Shown here in pieces: positions 8,358-15,966 of a stretch of DNA of 24,243 nt; positions within the stretch are counted from its first letter, which is position 1, and each line of letters begins with the position of its first letter. This DNA comes from Pseudomonadota bacterium (GTDB lineage: Bacteria; Pseudomonadota; Gammaproteobacteria; Burkholderiales; Burkholderiaceae_B): assembly GCA_023388835.1 (NCBI GenBank), contig JAEWFK010000089.1, positions 1-24,243 on the forward strand, written 5' to 3'. The notes beneath the pieces were generated by a model. The model had not been told where the DNA came from. It saw only the letters and a list, made by a program, of their open reading frames with translations, and searched no databases. The position numbers and the translations under genes were made by a program.

Positions 8358-8921
8358 CTATGTGCGTGGCAGGGTGACGCCGAGCTGCCCCTGGTACTTG
8401 CCGCCGCGATCACGGTACGAAGTCTCACAGACTTCGTCGCTCTCGAAGAACAGCATCTGGGCGCAGCCCTCGCCGGCGTAGATCTTGGCCGGCAAGGGGG
8501 TCGTATTCGAAAATTCAAGCGTGACATGCCCTTCCCACTCGGGCTCAAGGGGCGTCACGTTGACGATGATCCCGCAACGGGCATAGGTGCTCTTGCCCAG
8601 ACAGACGGTCAGTACGCTGCGCGGAATACGGAAATACTCCACCGTCCTGGCCAGGGCAAAGGAATTCGGCGGAATGATGCACACATCGCCGACGAAATCC
8701 ACGAAGGACTTTTCATCGAAGGCCTTGGGATCGACGATGGTGGAATTGATGTTGGTGAAAATCTTGAACTCGCGCGCGCAGCGCACGTCGTAACCGTAGC
8801 TGCTCGTGCCATAGCTGACGATGCGTTTCCCATCGATGGAGCGCACCTGGCCGGGCTCGAAAGGTTCAATCATGCCGTCGGCGGCTGCGCGCCTGATCCA
8901 ACGGTCGCTCTTTATGCTCAT
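8358..8921 (-). CDS. dcd: dCTP deaminase
   Basis: A 187-residue cytoplasmic enzyme that deaminates dCTP to dUTP, the main route to dTTP precursors in many proteobacteria. It begins MSIKSDRWIRRAA. Motifs include SSYGYDVRCA, PPNSFALARTVEY, LGKSTYARCGIIVNVTPLEPEWEGHVTLEFSNT and GEGCAQMLFFE. The glutamate in TLEF (about Glu136) aligns with the catalytic Glu138 of E. coli Dcd (family knowledge). The ATG at 8919-8921 is chosen because the family starts there; an upstream in-frame ATG at 9017 would overlap the tamB end. It lies 77 nt after tamB, a gap large enough for its own promoter, and 13 nt before the decarboxylase. Confidence 0.97.
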   Translation of the reverse strand: MSIKSDRWIRRAAADGMIEPFEPGQVRSIDGKRIVSYGTSSYGYDVRCAREFKIFTNINSTIVDPKAFDEKSFVDFVGDVCIIPPNSFALARTVEYFRIPRSVLTVCLGKSTYARCGIIVNVTPLEPEWEGHVTLEFSNTTPLPAKIYAGEGCAQMLFFESDEVCETSYRDRGGKYQGQLGVTLPRT

Positions 8922-8947
8922 GGCCTCAACCTGGTTAAATGGCGCGT

Positions 8948-8956
8948 ATTTTAGCC
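8948..8956 (-). promoter_or_regulatory. Possible -10 element for dcd
   Basis: In the 77-nt gap between tamB and dcd the minus strand carries GGCTAAAAT, with TAAAAT resembling a -10 box 26 nt before the dcd start. No convincing -35 hexamer lies at 16-18 nt; the nearest, ATGACA, is about 22 nt away. The same 9-mer occurs upstream of metG. The call rests on position and resemblance only. Confidence 0.3.
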
Positions 8957-8998
8957 CTATCGCCTTTCGGGACTGTGTCATTGCTACGACTGGCGCTG

Positions 8999-11900
8999 CT
9001 AGTCGCGCGAAAACCATCGGTAGACGAGCGCCAGGCCGTTGATGGTTCCCACGCTGGCTTCCGCGGTGAGCCCGCGCGCCAGCCGATAGCTTGCGCGAGC
9101 CACCGTTCCGGTGTCCGAAAGCGCCTGCCGGATGCTGAGCGTCACACCGGACGTCAGCCGCTTGCTCACATTGACGAAACGCCGCTCGATGTCGCTGGTG
9201 CCGGTATCCAGACCGCTGACCACGCTTTCCGCTGGCAGGACGCTGGCCACGCTCCCGATTTCGCCCGAGCGCATGCTGACCTCGTCGATCCCAAAGCGCC
9301 GGTAGAACGGCTCGCCGTCGCTCAAAAAGGACGTGCCCACGGAGAACAGCAGCGCCATATCGCCCCCTGATTCGTTGGGTCCGTGGCCAAGAAGCAGCCA
9401 GGACAGTTTCTCGATCTCGCTCACGGCCGGGTACGACACGAGCTCGATACGAGGTTTGCGCGCCGTGCCCGCCACGCGTACACCGGCCTCGACGGCAAGT
9501 CCCGTGCGCAGCGCCTCAATGTCGAGAATGGGGCGGGTGATGTCCCCCTGAAAGGTGATGGCGCCGCGGCGCAATTGCAGGCGTTGTCCATAGGCCTCGA
9601 TGGCGCCGCCGCGGGTGCGCAGCGCTCCCATACCCGTGAGCTTGCCCTCTCTCATGACAACACGCATGTCCCCGACCAGACCGGAATTCAGCCCATAACC
9701 GGTCAGGTAAAAGCGCGGCCCCAGATCAACGGTGAGATCGAGCGAGACGCCCAGCGGCACGCTGGCTTCCTTTTCTTCGCCGGGGCGGATCACGACCACA
9801 TCGCTGTCCACGGTCGGGATGCCGCCCAGCATGTCCAGGTCGAACCACCCCGCGTCCGCCGTCAGCTTGCCGGTAATGTCGACATTCGGAAGTTCGGCGG
9901 CCAGCCGGACGTTGCCCGTCATCATGGCATAACGGTCGGCTCTCTGCAGAATGGGGAAGCGGTACAGCACTGCGTCGATGACGCCGCGGGACTCGAACAG
10001 ATTCCAGTCGCCCGTCACCACTAGAGACCCGCCTTTGGCGTCCGGATTGGTGTTGACCCACTCCGCGGTGCGCCATTCTTTAGGCTCGGCGCGCAGGCGG
10101 GCCGGGAATTCCAGCCGGTCCAGGACCAGGCTGTCGCCCTCCAGGTGGGCCTGCAAGGTGCCGTCAAGCAAGCGTACCCCCTGGTCAATCATGACCACAC
10201 GCAGGTCGGTGCCCTGTATCGTGCCGGCACTGGCCCAGCTGCCGTCGGGGCGGCTGTCCATCTTCAGGCTGGCTTGAACGGCGCCACCGATATCCAGGGC
10301 GTCCCCCAGGAAGATGCTGGTCCAGCCCAGGTCGGACATCGAGGCATCCAACGTGACTGTCTTCGCATCGGACGGATTCAGCGTAATGCCGCCTGCCGGC
10401 GTGGCGTGGACCAGCGTCGTGGCGTTGGCGGCAATGCTGCCCATCCGCCCGGACGCCACCTTCAGGTCGGCGTTCAGCCGGCTGGTGGAGGCGTTCGTCC
10501 GTGCCAGTGTGAGGTCCAGCTGCAGTTCCTTCAAGTCCAGGGGAAAGGGCGTGGGGCCGGGGACGAGGATATCGCCGGACAGCCGCCGCAATTGCGCTTT
10601 ACCTTGAAGCGCACCGTCGAACTGCAGGTTCCAGTCGAGGCCAAACGCCATTTCCCAATCATCGGCGGGACGCGCGCCACGCACTTTCACGCCGCCCCGC
10701 TCCTCTTGGCGAAGGGCTTCAATATCGAAGTCCACGCCAATCTGCTCGAGCACCTGAGGCGACACCACGAAGCGTTCGATGCTGCCGCCGGTCTCCCAGC
10801 GGCCGGCGCCCCCGCGCGACGAGGTATGCCGCAGATCGACCATGGGGCGTCCATTCACGTTCAAGCTGATCTGGGTGGGCCCGGCGGCCCACTGCCATTC
10901 CGGCGCGACCGCCCCTGGCAGGAAGGAAAGCTCAAGAGGAGCGCCAAGCGCCACGCCCAAATGCGCATGATCGACCTTCAGGGATTCGATTTGCCCCCGC
11001 CAACCTTGCGGAGTGCCTCCCCAGCCTCCCCGTGCTTTCAGGGCCATGGCAATCGGCGCCGTGCCCAATTGGTCGCGGGTGGCGTTATCCGGGACATACC
11101 GGCCCTGGACGTCCACCATGTGCTTTGCCACGCCGCCGTCCACCGCGCCCTGCAGCGTCAGGCCGCCCGGCACACCCGGCCAGAAATCCGCCAGCCGCGG
11201 CGCCTGGACATCGAGCTGTAGGTGGCTGTCAGCGGCACCTATGCCGCCCTCACTTCGGATATGGTTCTTGCCGAGCGAGAGGTCCAGGTCCAGTTTCTGC
11301 AGCGCCACATCCAGCCAGAAAGGCGCCGGGGTCACGGGAGCCGCAGCGGATACGCCAGGCGCTGCGCCCGCCGGGCCGTTAGCCTCTGCCGAAACGTCGA
11401 GGGTGGACGTCGCCATGGCTGCAGGCATCTGCGGCAGATTCGCGATCACGGTCGCCTGACCCGAAAGCGGCTGCTCGTTCCACACCGACCCTTCATGAAA
11501 CTGCAGCGCGAGGTCCACGCCGCGCACGGCCTGGGTCTGGTCCAGCTGCAAGCGGAAGCGGCTATCGAAGCTCAGCACGGCGGGTGGAATGGCTCCTGCG
11601 GCGAGCTGGCCCGCATCCAGCCCTTCGGCGCTCAGCTCACCCGCCAGCACATCGCCGCCTTCCCATCCGGCATGGCCCTTCAGCGACGACCCATCGGGAA
11701 GAGCCAGAGCGATGTCCGCCTCGCGTAGCGGCATGCCGTCAAGGGGCGCCAGATCAGCATGGGCTTCCAGCACCATGCCCTGGCCACTGCCTTCCAGAGC
11801 GAGCGAAACGGCTTCCAGTGATCCCCCGGCCCGCGCATTCATCTCCAGAGGGCAAGATGAGTTCTGCACCCCTGCCAGTAACGGGTCAATACCGGCCGGC

Positions 11901-12613
11901 GCGTCGGACTTCACCGGCAATGTGGGCAGCATCTGATGAAAACAGATGGGCGAGCCCGGGCGCAGGCCGTTCAGAGCAAGGTCCAGGTCAACGTTCCCCG
12001 GCCAGGGGTGATGCAAAGCGGTGAGAAGGGCTTCGCCCTCGAGTTGAGCTTCCAGACTGTCGGTCGCGACGGAAAGCCCGCGCAGCCATAGCTGGCCCCG
12101 GTCGGCATCCAATGTCAAAGCCGCCCCGAAATCCTGGACAGTCATCGGCAAGGGCTTGCCGTTCTGTGTCAGGATCAACTCACCGACGGATAGGTCGTCC
12201 ACCCGTACAGCGACCGGCAGCTCCGGCATGGAAAACGGCTCGCCCGGCGGGTCGTCCGGAGCGGCTTCCTGCGTAGTGAGATCGACCCAGACCGTGTCCG
12301 CACGCAGGGAATACACATGCAGCCGCCGATCGAGCAAGCTGCCCCAGTCGCTACGCAACTCAAGGTTTTCCAGGCGCACGGCCGCCCCCGGAAAGGCCAG
12401 AGAGACGTCGGCCACCTGCAAGCCGTTCCAGACGCTGCCCTCAATGCCCGTGACCTGGCCGTCGAAAGCCCCCACGGCGGTGTTCAAGGCCCAGCGCGTG
12501 CCCTGGACGGTAACCAGGACCCACATGAGGAAGGCCGCCAACACAAAGATCAGCAGGACAATCACAGGGCCCATGACCATGGTGAAACGGCCCAACCAGC
12601 GAAACAGGCGCAT
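8999..12613 (-). CDS. tamB: Translocation and assembly module inner-membrane/periplasmic subunit TamB
   Basis: A very large protein (1204 residues) of the TamB/DUF490 (AsmA-like, bridge-type lipid transfer) family. A single hydrophobic segment (about 14-36, MGPVIVLLIFVLAAFLMWVL) anchors it in the inner membrane, and the rest is periplasmic and beta-rich. An Ala/Pro-rich stretch near residue 400 may be a linker. The conserved C-terminal TamB domain is evident (RGGAIEAYGQRL, LDIEALRTGLAVEAGVRVAG, KLSWLLLGHGP), ending YRWFSRD. It works with TamA in moving material between the membranes: outer-membrane protein assembly and, in more recent work, phospholipid transport. The start ATG 12611-12613 overlaps the tamA stop by one base (TGATG), implying coupled translation. 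An in-frame ATG at 12670 would lie well inside tamA and is less likely. Confidence 0.95.
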   Translation of the reverse strand: MRLFRWLGRFTMVMGPVIVLLIFVLAAFLMWVLVTVQGTRWALNTAVGAFDGQVTGIEGSVWNGLQVADVSLAFPGAAVRLENLELRSDWGSLLDRRLHVYSLRADTVWVDLTTQEAAPDDPPGEPFSMPELPVAVRVDDLSVGELILTQNGKPLPMTVQDFGAALTLDADRGQLWLRGLSVATDSLEAQLEGEALLTALHHPWPGNVDLDLALNGLRPGSPICFHQMLPTLPVKSDAPAGIDPLLAGVQNSSCPLEMNARAGGSLEAVSLALEGSGQGMVLEAHADLAPLDGMPLREADIALALPDGSSLKGHAGWEGGDVLAGELSAEGLDAGQLAAGAIPPAVLSFDSRFRLQLDQTQAVRGVDLALQFHEGSVWNEQPLSGQATVIANLPQMPAAMATSTLDVSAEANGPAGAAPGVSAAAPVTPAPFWLDVALQKLDLDLSLGKNHIRSEGGIGAADSHLQLDVQAPRLADFWPGVPGGLTLQGAVDGGVAKHMVDVQGRYVPDNATRDQLGTAPIAMALKARGGWGGTPQGWRGQIESLKVDHAHLGVALGAPLELSFLPGAVAPEWQWAAGPTQISLNVNGRPMVDLRHTSSRGGAGRWETGGSIERFVVSPQVLEQIGVDFDIEALRQEERGGVKVRGARPADDWEMAFGLDWNLQFDGALQGKAQLRRLSGDILVPGPTPFPLDLKELQLDLTLARTNASTSRLNADLKVASGRMGSIAANATTLVHATPAGGITLNPSDAKTVTLDASMSDLGWTSIFLGDALDIGGAVQASLKMDSRPDGSWASAGTIQGTDLRVVMIDQGVRLLDGTLQAHLEGDSLVLDRLEFPARLRAEPKEWRTAEWVNTNPDAKGGSLVVTGDWNLFESRGVIDAVLYRFPILQRADRYAMMTGNVRLAAELPNVDITGKLTADAGWFDLDMLGGIPTVDSDVVVIRPGEEKEASVPLGVSLDLTVDLGPRFYLTGYGLNSGLVGDMRVVMREGKLTGMGALRTRGGAIEAYGQRLQLRRGAITFQGDITRPILDIEALRTGLAVEAGVRVAGTARKPRIELVSYPAVSEIEKLSWLLLGHGPNESGGDMALLFSVGTSFLSDGEPFYRRFGIDEVSMRSGEIGSVASVLPAESVVSGLDTGTSDIERRFVNVSKRLTSGVTLSIRQALSDTGTVARASYRLARGLTAEASVGTINGLALVYRWFSRD

Positions 12614-14388
12614 CAGAAAGCGATACCCAGTGAGAAATGGAGCCGCAGACGGCGGTCCTTCTGGCCCCACGCAAGGTCAACATAGAATGGGCCCGCGGGC
12701 GTCACGAAGGCGGCACCCAAGCCATAGCCAAGGTGCAGGTCCATGGCGCCGAAGGATTCGGCGGCATCCCCTGCGTCGATAAAGGCGCTCATACCCAACT
12801 GTTCGGTGAAGTAATGAATGTACTCGATGCTCGCGACAGCCATGGCGGGCGCGCCGTACGTGGCATCACCGCGCCGAATCCCGATGCTGTCGTATTTGTA
12901 ACCCCGTACCGAGCGCGCCCCGCCGATGCGGTAGCCAAAATCCTGCGGCAGGCGCTCCGTTTGGGCCCACACCTTGCCCACCTGGCCCCGTATGGTCAGC
13001 ACGTCGCGAGCGCTCACCGTCCACCACTGCTGGCCCCGTATGCTGGCGCGGTAGAAGGGTTCGCCTTTATCGAGCGTGATGCCCGCGCCCAGGCCCAGAT
13101 CGATGAGATTGCCTTCGCGCGGGTCGTATTTGGCGTCGACATCGCGCCGTAACCATTGCCAGGTACCCACCAGCGTCGGCACTTCGAAATCATCCGCGCC
13201 GTCAATTCTGGTTCGGTCCCAGGCCGCCACCAGGCCCCATTGCGTTTCAAACTCGACCCGGCTATTGCCCGCCGCCTTACGCTCCTGTCTCCGTTTCCAG
13301 CCGAGTCCGTAGCGGGTATTGTCCACGCCTTCGATATCGGAATGATCGTAAAGCACGCCCACGCTGTCCTGATATCCCTTTAGCGTAGGGGGTAGGTGGA
13401 CGTCGAAATATGCACGCTGGCGATGCCTGTTCACTCCGGCTCCCGCCTCTACCGAGACGGGCAGGCCCGCCACGATATTCTGCTCGAACAGCGCCTCGAC
13501 CCCCACGCCGTGATCGCTGTCCACACTGAGCGAAGACGTGAAGCGGCGTGCGGGGGATTCCGACACCTGCACACGCACCGGCAGTTCCACTTCGCCGTTG
13601 GGCAGTTCCTTGCGATCGGACGCTTCAGCATCCAGCGTGACGAAGGCCCCCCGGAAAAAACGAGTGGACTGCAGCGCCTGTTGCCAATCGTCCAGACGGT
13701 CCTGGTCATAGGGATCGCCCTCGGCATAGCGCACATAACGGTCGATCAGACTGGCCGGCACGCGACGCAGGCCGATCACCTTGAGCGGCCCCATGCGCAC
13801 GCGCGGACCGCTGTCGATCTCTACGGTGAGATCAGCCTTGGCCGCTTCGGCGTCGACTGTCGCTTGTGAATGGCTGATCCGCGCGAAATAGAAGTCGCGA
13901 GTATTGATTTCGTCGAGCAGCGTCGTCTTGGCGTCGCTCCACTCGTTGTTGATGAAAATCTCGCCCGTCGTGAGGGGCCAGGCGTCCTGCGCCTGTGCTC
14001 GGCGTCCTTGAAACTCGGCCGTGGCGACCTGCCCTTCGAAGCGCAGATCGACATCGCGTACATCCGTGCGGGCACCCGGCTCGATGATGATGTCCCAGGT
14101 CTCACCGGCGTAGTCCTGCCCCACTTCCAGCGTCACCACGGGGGAAAAATATCCCTGAGTTTCGAGGGCTGAGACCGTTGCATCATGCGCCCGTCTGCGC
14201 AAACGTTCGACTTCGCCGCCGTCCTGATCTTCAGCAAGCCGTGTAATGGCTTCGACCGCGCCATTGATGGACACCAGAGCGGCGGGCGGCACACCGCCCG
14301 GGTCGATCACGACCTCGGGGCGTGAGTCCGCCGATGCCGCGCCGGACATGCCCAGAAAAGCCAGCAAGCATACGACGCGGCGCCGCAT
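12613..14388 (-). CDS. tamA: Outer-membrane Omp85-family protein TamA
   Basis: A 591-residue outer-membrane beta-barrel of the Omp85 superfamily. A signal peptide (RRRVVCLLAFLGMSGAASA, cleavage after about residue 20) is followed by POTRA-type repeats to about residue 290 and a 16-strand-type barrel. The barrel carries the diagnostic VRGY motif at residues 494-497 (GGARSVRGYKYDSIGIRRGD) and ends in phenylalanine (LHFSLGIAF), the usual barrel insertion signal. Length matches E. coli TamA (577). Start choice: ATG at 14386-14388, three nt after the mrp stop; a TTG directly before it is the alternative. The gene is immediately followed by tamB with a 1-nt overlap, confirming the TamAB pair. Confidence 0.95.
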   Translation of the reverse strand: MRRRVVCLLAFLGMSGAASADSRPEVVIDPGGVPPAALVSINGAVEAITRLAEDQDGGEVERLRRRAHDATVSALETQGYFSPVVTLEVGQDYAGETWDIIIEPGARTDVRDVDLRFEGQVATAEFQGRRAQAQDAWPLTTGEIFINNEWSDAKTTLLDEINTRDFYFARISHSQATVDAEAAKADLTVEIDSGPRVRMGPLKVIGLRRVPASLIDRYVRYAEGDPYDQDRLDDWQQALQSTRFFRGAFVTLDAEASDRKELPNGEVELPVRVQVSESPARRFTSSLSVDSDHGVGVEALFEQNIVAGLPVSVEAGAGVNRHRQRAYFDVHLPPTLKGYQDSVGVLYDHSDIEGVDNTRYGLGWKRRQERKAAGNSRVEFETQWGLVAAWDRTRIDGADDFEVPTLVGTWQWLRRDVDAKYDPREGNLIDLGLGAGITLDKGEPFYRASIRGQQWWTVSARDVLTIRGQVGKVWAQTERLPQDFGYRIGGARSVRGYKYDSIGIRRGDATYGAPAMAVASIEYIHYFTEQLGMSAFIDAGDAAESFGAMDLHLGYGLGAAFVTPAGPFYVDLAWGQKDRRLRLHFSLGIAF

Positions 14389-14391
14389 CAA

Positions 14392-15477
14392 TCAGACCTT
14401 GCGAGCGACCACGGAGGGCGTGAACGCAGCCTGGTCGGCGGGTAGGACGGCGACATTGGCCGCCAGGGCCCGTGCAATGGCGTGATAGGCTCTGGCCGCG
14501 TCGCCTTCCGGCTCCGCAACGACGGTCGGGCGCCCCGAGTCGGTCTGACTGCGGATGCTCATTTTCAAGGGCAATGCGCCCAGCCATGGCACGTGATATT
14601 GCGCCGCCATCTCGCGACCGCCATGCTCTCCAAAGATGGGTTCCGCGTGCCCGCAGTTCGAACATACGTGCACTGACATATTCTCGATGATGCCCAGCAC
14701 GGGCACATTCACCTTCTGGAACATGCGCAGGCCGCGACGGGCGTCGGCCAGGGCGAGATCCTGCGGCGTGGTGACGATGACGGCGCCCGCCAAGGGCACT
14801 TTCTGTGACAGTGTCAGTGCAATGTCTCCGGTGCCCGGCGGCATGTCGATGATCAGATAGTCGAGATCATCCCATTGGGTTTGTGTCAGCAATTGCGTCA
14901 GCGCCTGCGTGACCATGGGCCCGCGCCAGATCGCAGGTGCGTCGTCGTCGATAAGAAAGCCGATGGAGTTCGCCTGGATACCATGCCCGATGACAGGCCC
15001 CATCATCTTGTTTTCCAGATTGGCGGGCTTCTGGGAAACCCCCAGCATGATGGGTACGCTCGGGCCATAGATGTCGGCGTCCAGCAGCCCCACCCGCGCA
15101 CCCTGACGAGACAGGGCCAGCGCGAGATTGACCGACGTCGTGCTCTTGCCCACCCCGCCCTTGCCGGACGCGACGGCGATGATGTTGCGCACATTGGGAA
15201 GCGGACGCAGGCCCGTTTGCACTGCGTGGCTTGCGATACGCCCGACCAGGCGAATGTCGCCAGGCTGCATGCCTGCTTCCCGCAGCGCCGTTTCAATCCG
15301 TTTCACCAACTCGGGATCGCCATTGTCTACCGGGTAGCCCAGCGGTACAGTTAACGAAACGCGCTCGCCTTCCATGCGTATGTCGCCGGCCTGAAGCTTT
15401 ACGCCCAGGGTCTTGCGGGTATTGGGATCCAGCACCCCTTGCAGGGCGGCGGCGACTCGATCAGGGTTCACACTCAT
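14392..15477 (-). CDS. apbC: Mrp/ApbC-family iron-sulfur cluster carrier ATPase
   Basis: A 361-residue P-loop ATPase of the Mrp/ApbC (Nbp35-like) family that binds and delivers Fe-S clusters in the cytoplasm. An N-terminal MIP18-like domain (about 1-90) leads to the deviant Walker A motif SGKGGVGKSTT, with signature Lys106 and Lys111. DLDYLIIDMPPGTGD gives the following conserved block. The cluster-binding pair is C272-S-N-C275 in VCSNCGHAEPIFGEHGG. It is divergent from a small membrane gene and metG, matching the mrp-metG divergent arrangement of E. coli. It is the first gene of the tamA-tamB run, with only 3 nt between its stop and the tamA ATG. Confidence 0.95.
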   Translation of the reverse strand: MSVNPDRVAAALQGVLDPNTRKTLGVKLQAGDIRMEGERVSLTVPLGYPVDNGDPELVKRIETALREAGMQPGDIRLVGRIASHAVQTGLRPLPNVRNIIAVASGKGGVGKSTTSVNLALALSRQGARVGLLDADIYGPSVPIMLGVSQKPANLENKMMGPVIGHGIQANSIGFLIDDDAPAIWRGPMVTQALTQLLTQTQWDDLDYLIIDMPPGTGDIALTLSQKVPLAGAVIVTTPQDLALADARRGLRMFQKVNVPVLGIIENMSVHVCSNCGHAEPIFGEHGGREMAAQYHVPWLGALPLKMSIRSQTDSGRPTVVAEPEGDAARAYHAIARALAANVAVLPADQAAFTPSVVARKV

Positions 15478-15558
15478 AGGACACTTCCAGTTCTGAACGT
15501 GATCAAGAATACCGGATCGGGGGAACTTTTATCCCACGAGGGTTTCTCAATCGATACG

Positions 15559-15807
15559 ATGAATACATTTAATCAGATTATCCGCGGCATCCTGTTTTTC
15601 GTCCTGGCCATCTTCGGCATGATCGCAGCCGCCATTTTCATGGTCTCGACGGCCATCGCCGTCGCCCTGCTATACGTGGTGGCACGCGTCAAGGGCCGTC
15701 CGTTCGGGGTCAGGGCATACTGGGAAGAGCGCCGCCGCCCGTACCAGGCCCGACCCTCCTTCCGTCCCAAAGATGTCACCGACATCGAAATGCGCGAAAT
15801 CCCATAG
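15559..15807 (+). CDS. Small conserved-looking membrane protein of unknown function
   Basis: An 82-residue open frame starting MNTFNQIIRGILFF. Residues about 9-44 form one long hydrophobic stretch rich in Ala, Ile, Val and Phe, long enough for one long or two short membrane passes. A strongly basic, arginine-rich tail follows (about 45-70, RVKGRPFGVRAYWEERRRP), and the acidic end is DVTDIEMREIP. The positive-inside rule suggests a cytoplasmic tail. I recognise no named family. The ATG at 15559 is chosen because the membrane segment begins right after it, but no good ribosome site precedes it; a longer frame upstream would run into the mrp leader. It sits between divergent mrp and metG. Codon use looks like the neighbours, which supports a real gene. 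Confidence 0.75.
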   Translation: MNTFNQIIRGILFFVLAIFGMIAAAIFMVSTAIAVALLYVVARVKGRPFGVRAYWEERRRPYQARPSFRPKDVTDIEMREIP

Positions 15808-15928
15808 ATCAGGGTTGTAACGGACGCAAACCAGAATTCACGGACCGTCACACTATAAGCGCGGCGGTCTTTGCAGGCACGCGTATCCGCAGAGTGATCC
15901 CGGGTATGGCGCCCGTTTTCGCCGGGTT

Positions 15929-15937
15929 GGCTAAAAT
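15929..15937 (+). promoter_or_regulatory. Possible -10 element for metG
   Basis: The 159-nt gap before metG contains GGCTAAAAT, with TAAAAT ending 29 nt before the metG start. It is identical to the 9-mer found upstream of dcd. No clear -35 box is visible at standard spacing. A second weak candidate, TATAAG near 15855, has no partner either. Confidence 0.3.
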
Positions 15938-15966
15938 CGCCCTTTTGATCTTTCTTCCAACCCGAC

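Noticed and set aside
6068..8377. 769-codon open frame on the plus strand opposite the decarboxylase
   Set aside because: It is an antisense shadow of the real gene; its translation shows no recognisable domain, while the opposite strand has intact catalytic motifs. Long antisense frames are common in GC-rich DNA.
8345..8548. Longer start for the decarboxylase at 8548
   Set aside because: It would add 68 Arg/Ser-rich residues read through the dcd gene in another frame. ATG 8344 has a good ribosome site and the family N terminus.
15439..15558. Longer start for the small membrane protein at 15439
   Set aside because: The first 40 residues would overlap the mrp N terminus on the other strand and have non-membrane, atypical composition. 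ATG 15559 sits right at the membrane segment.
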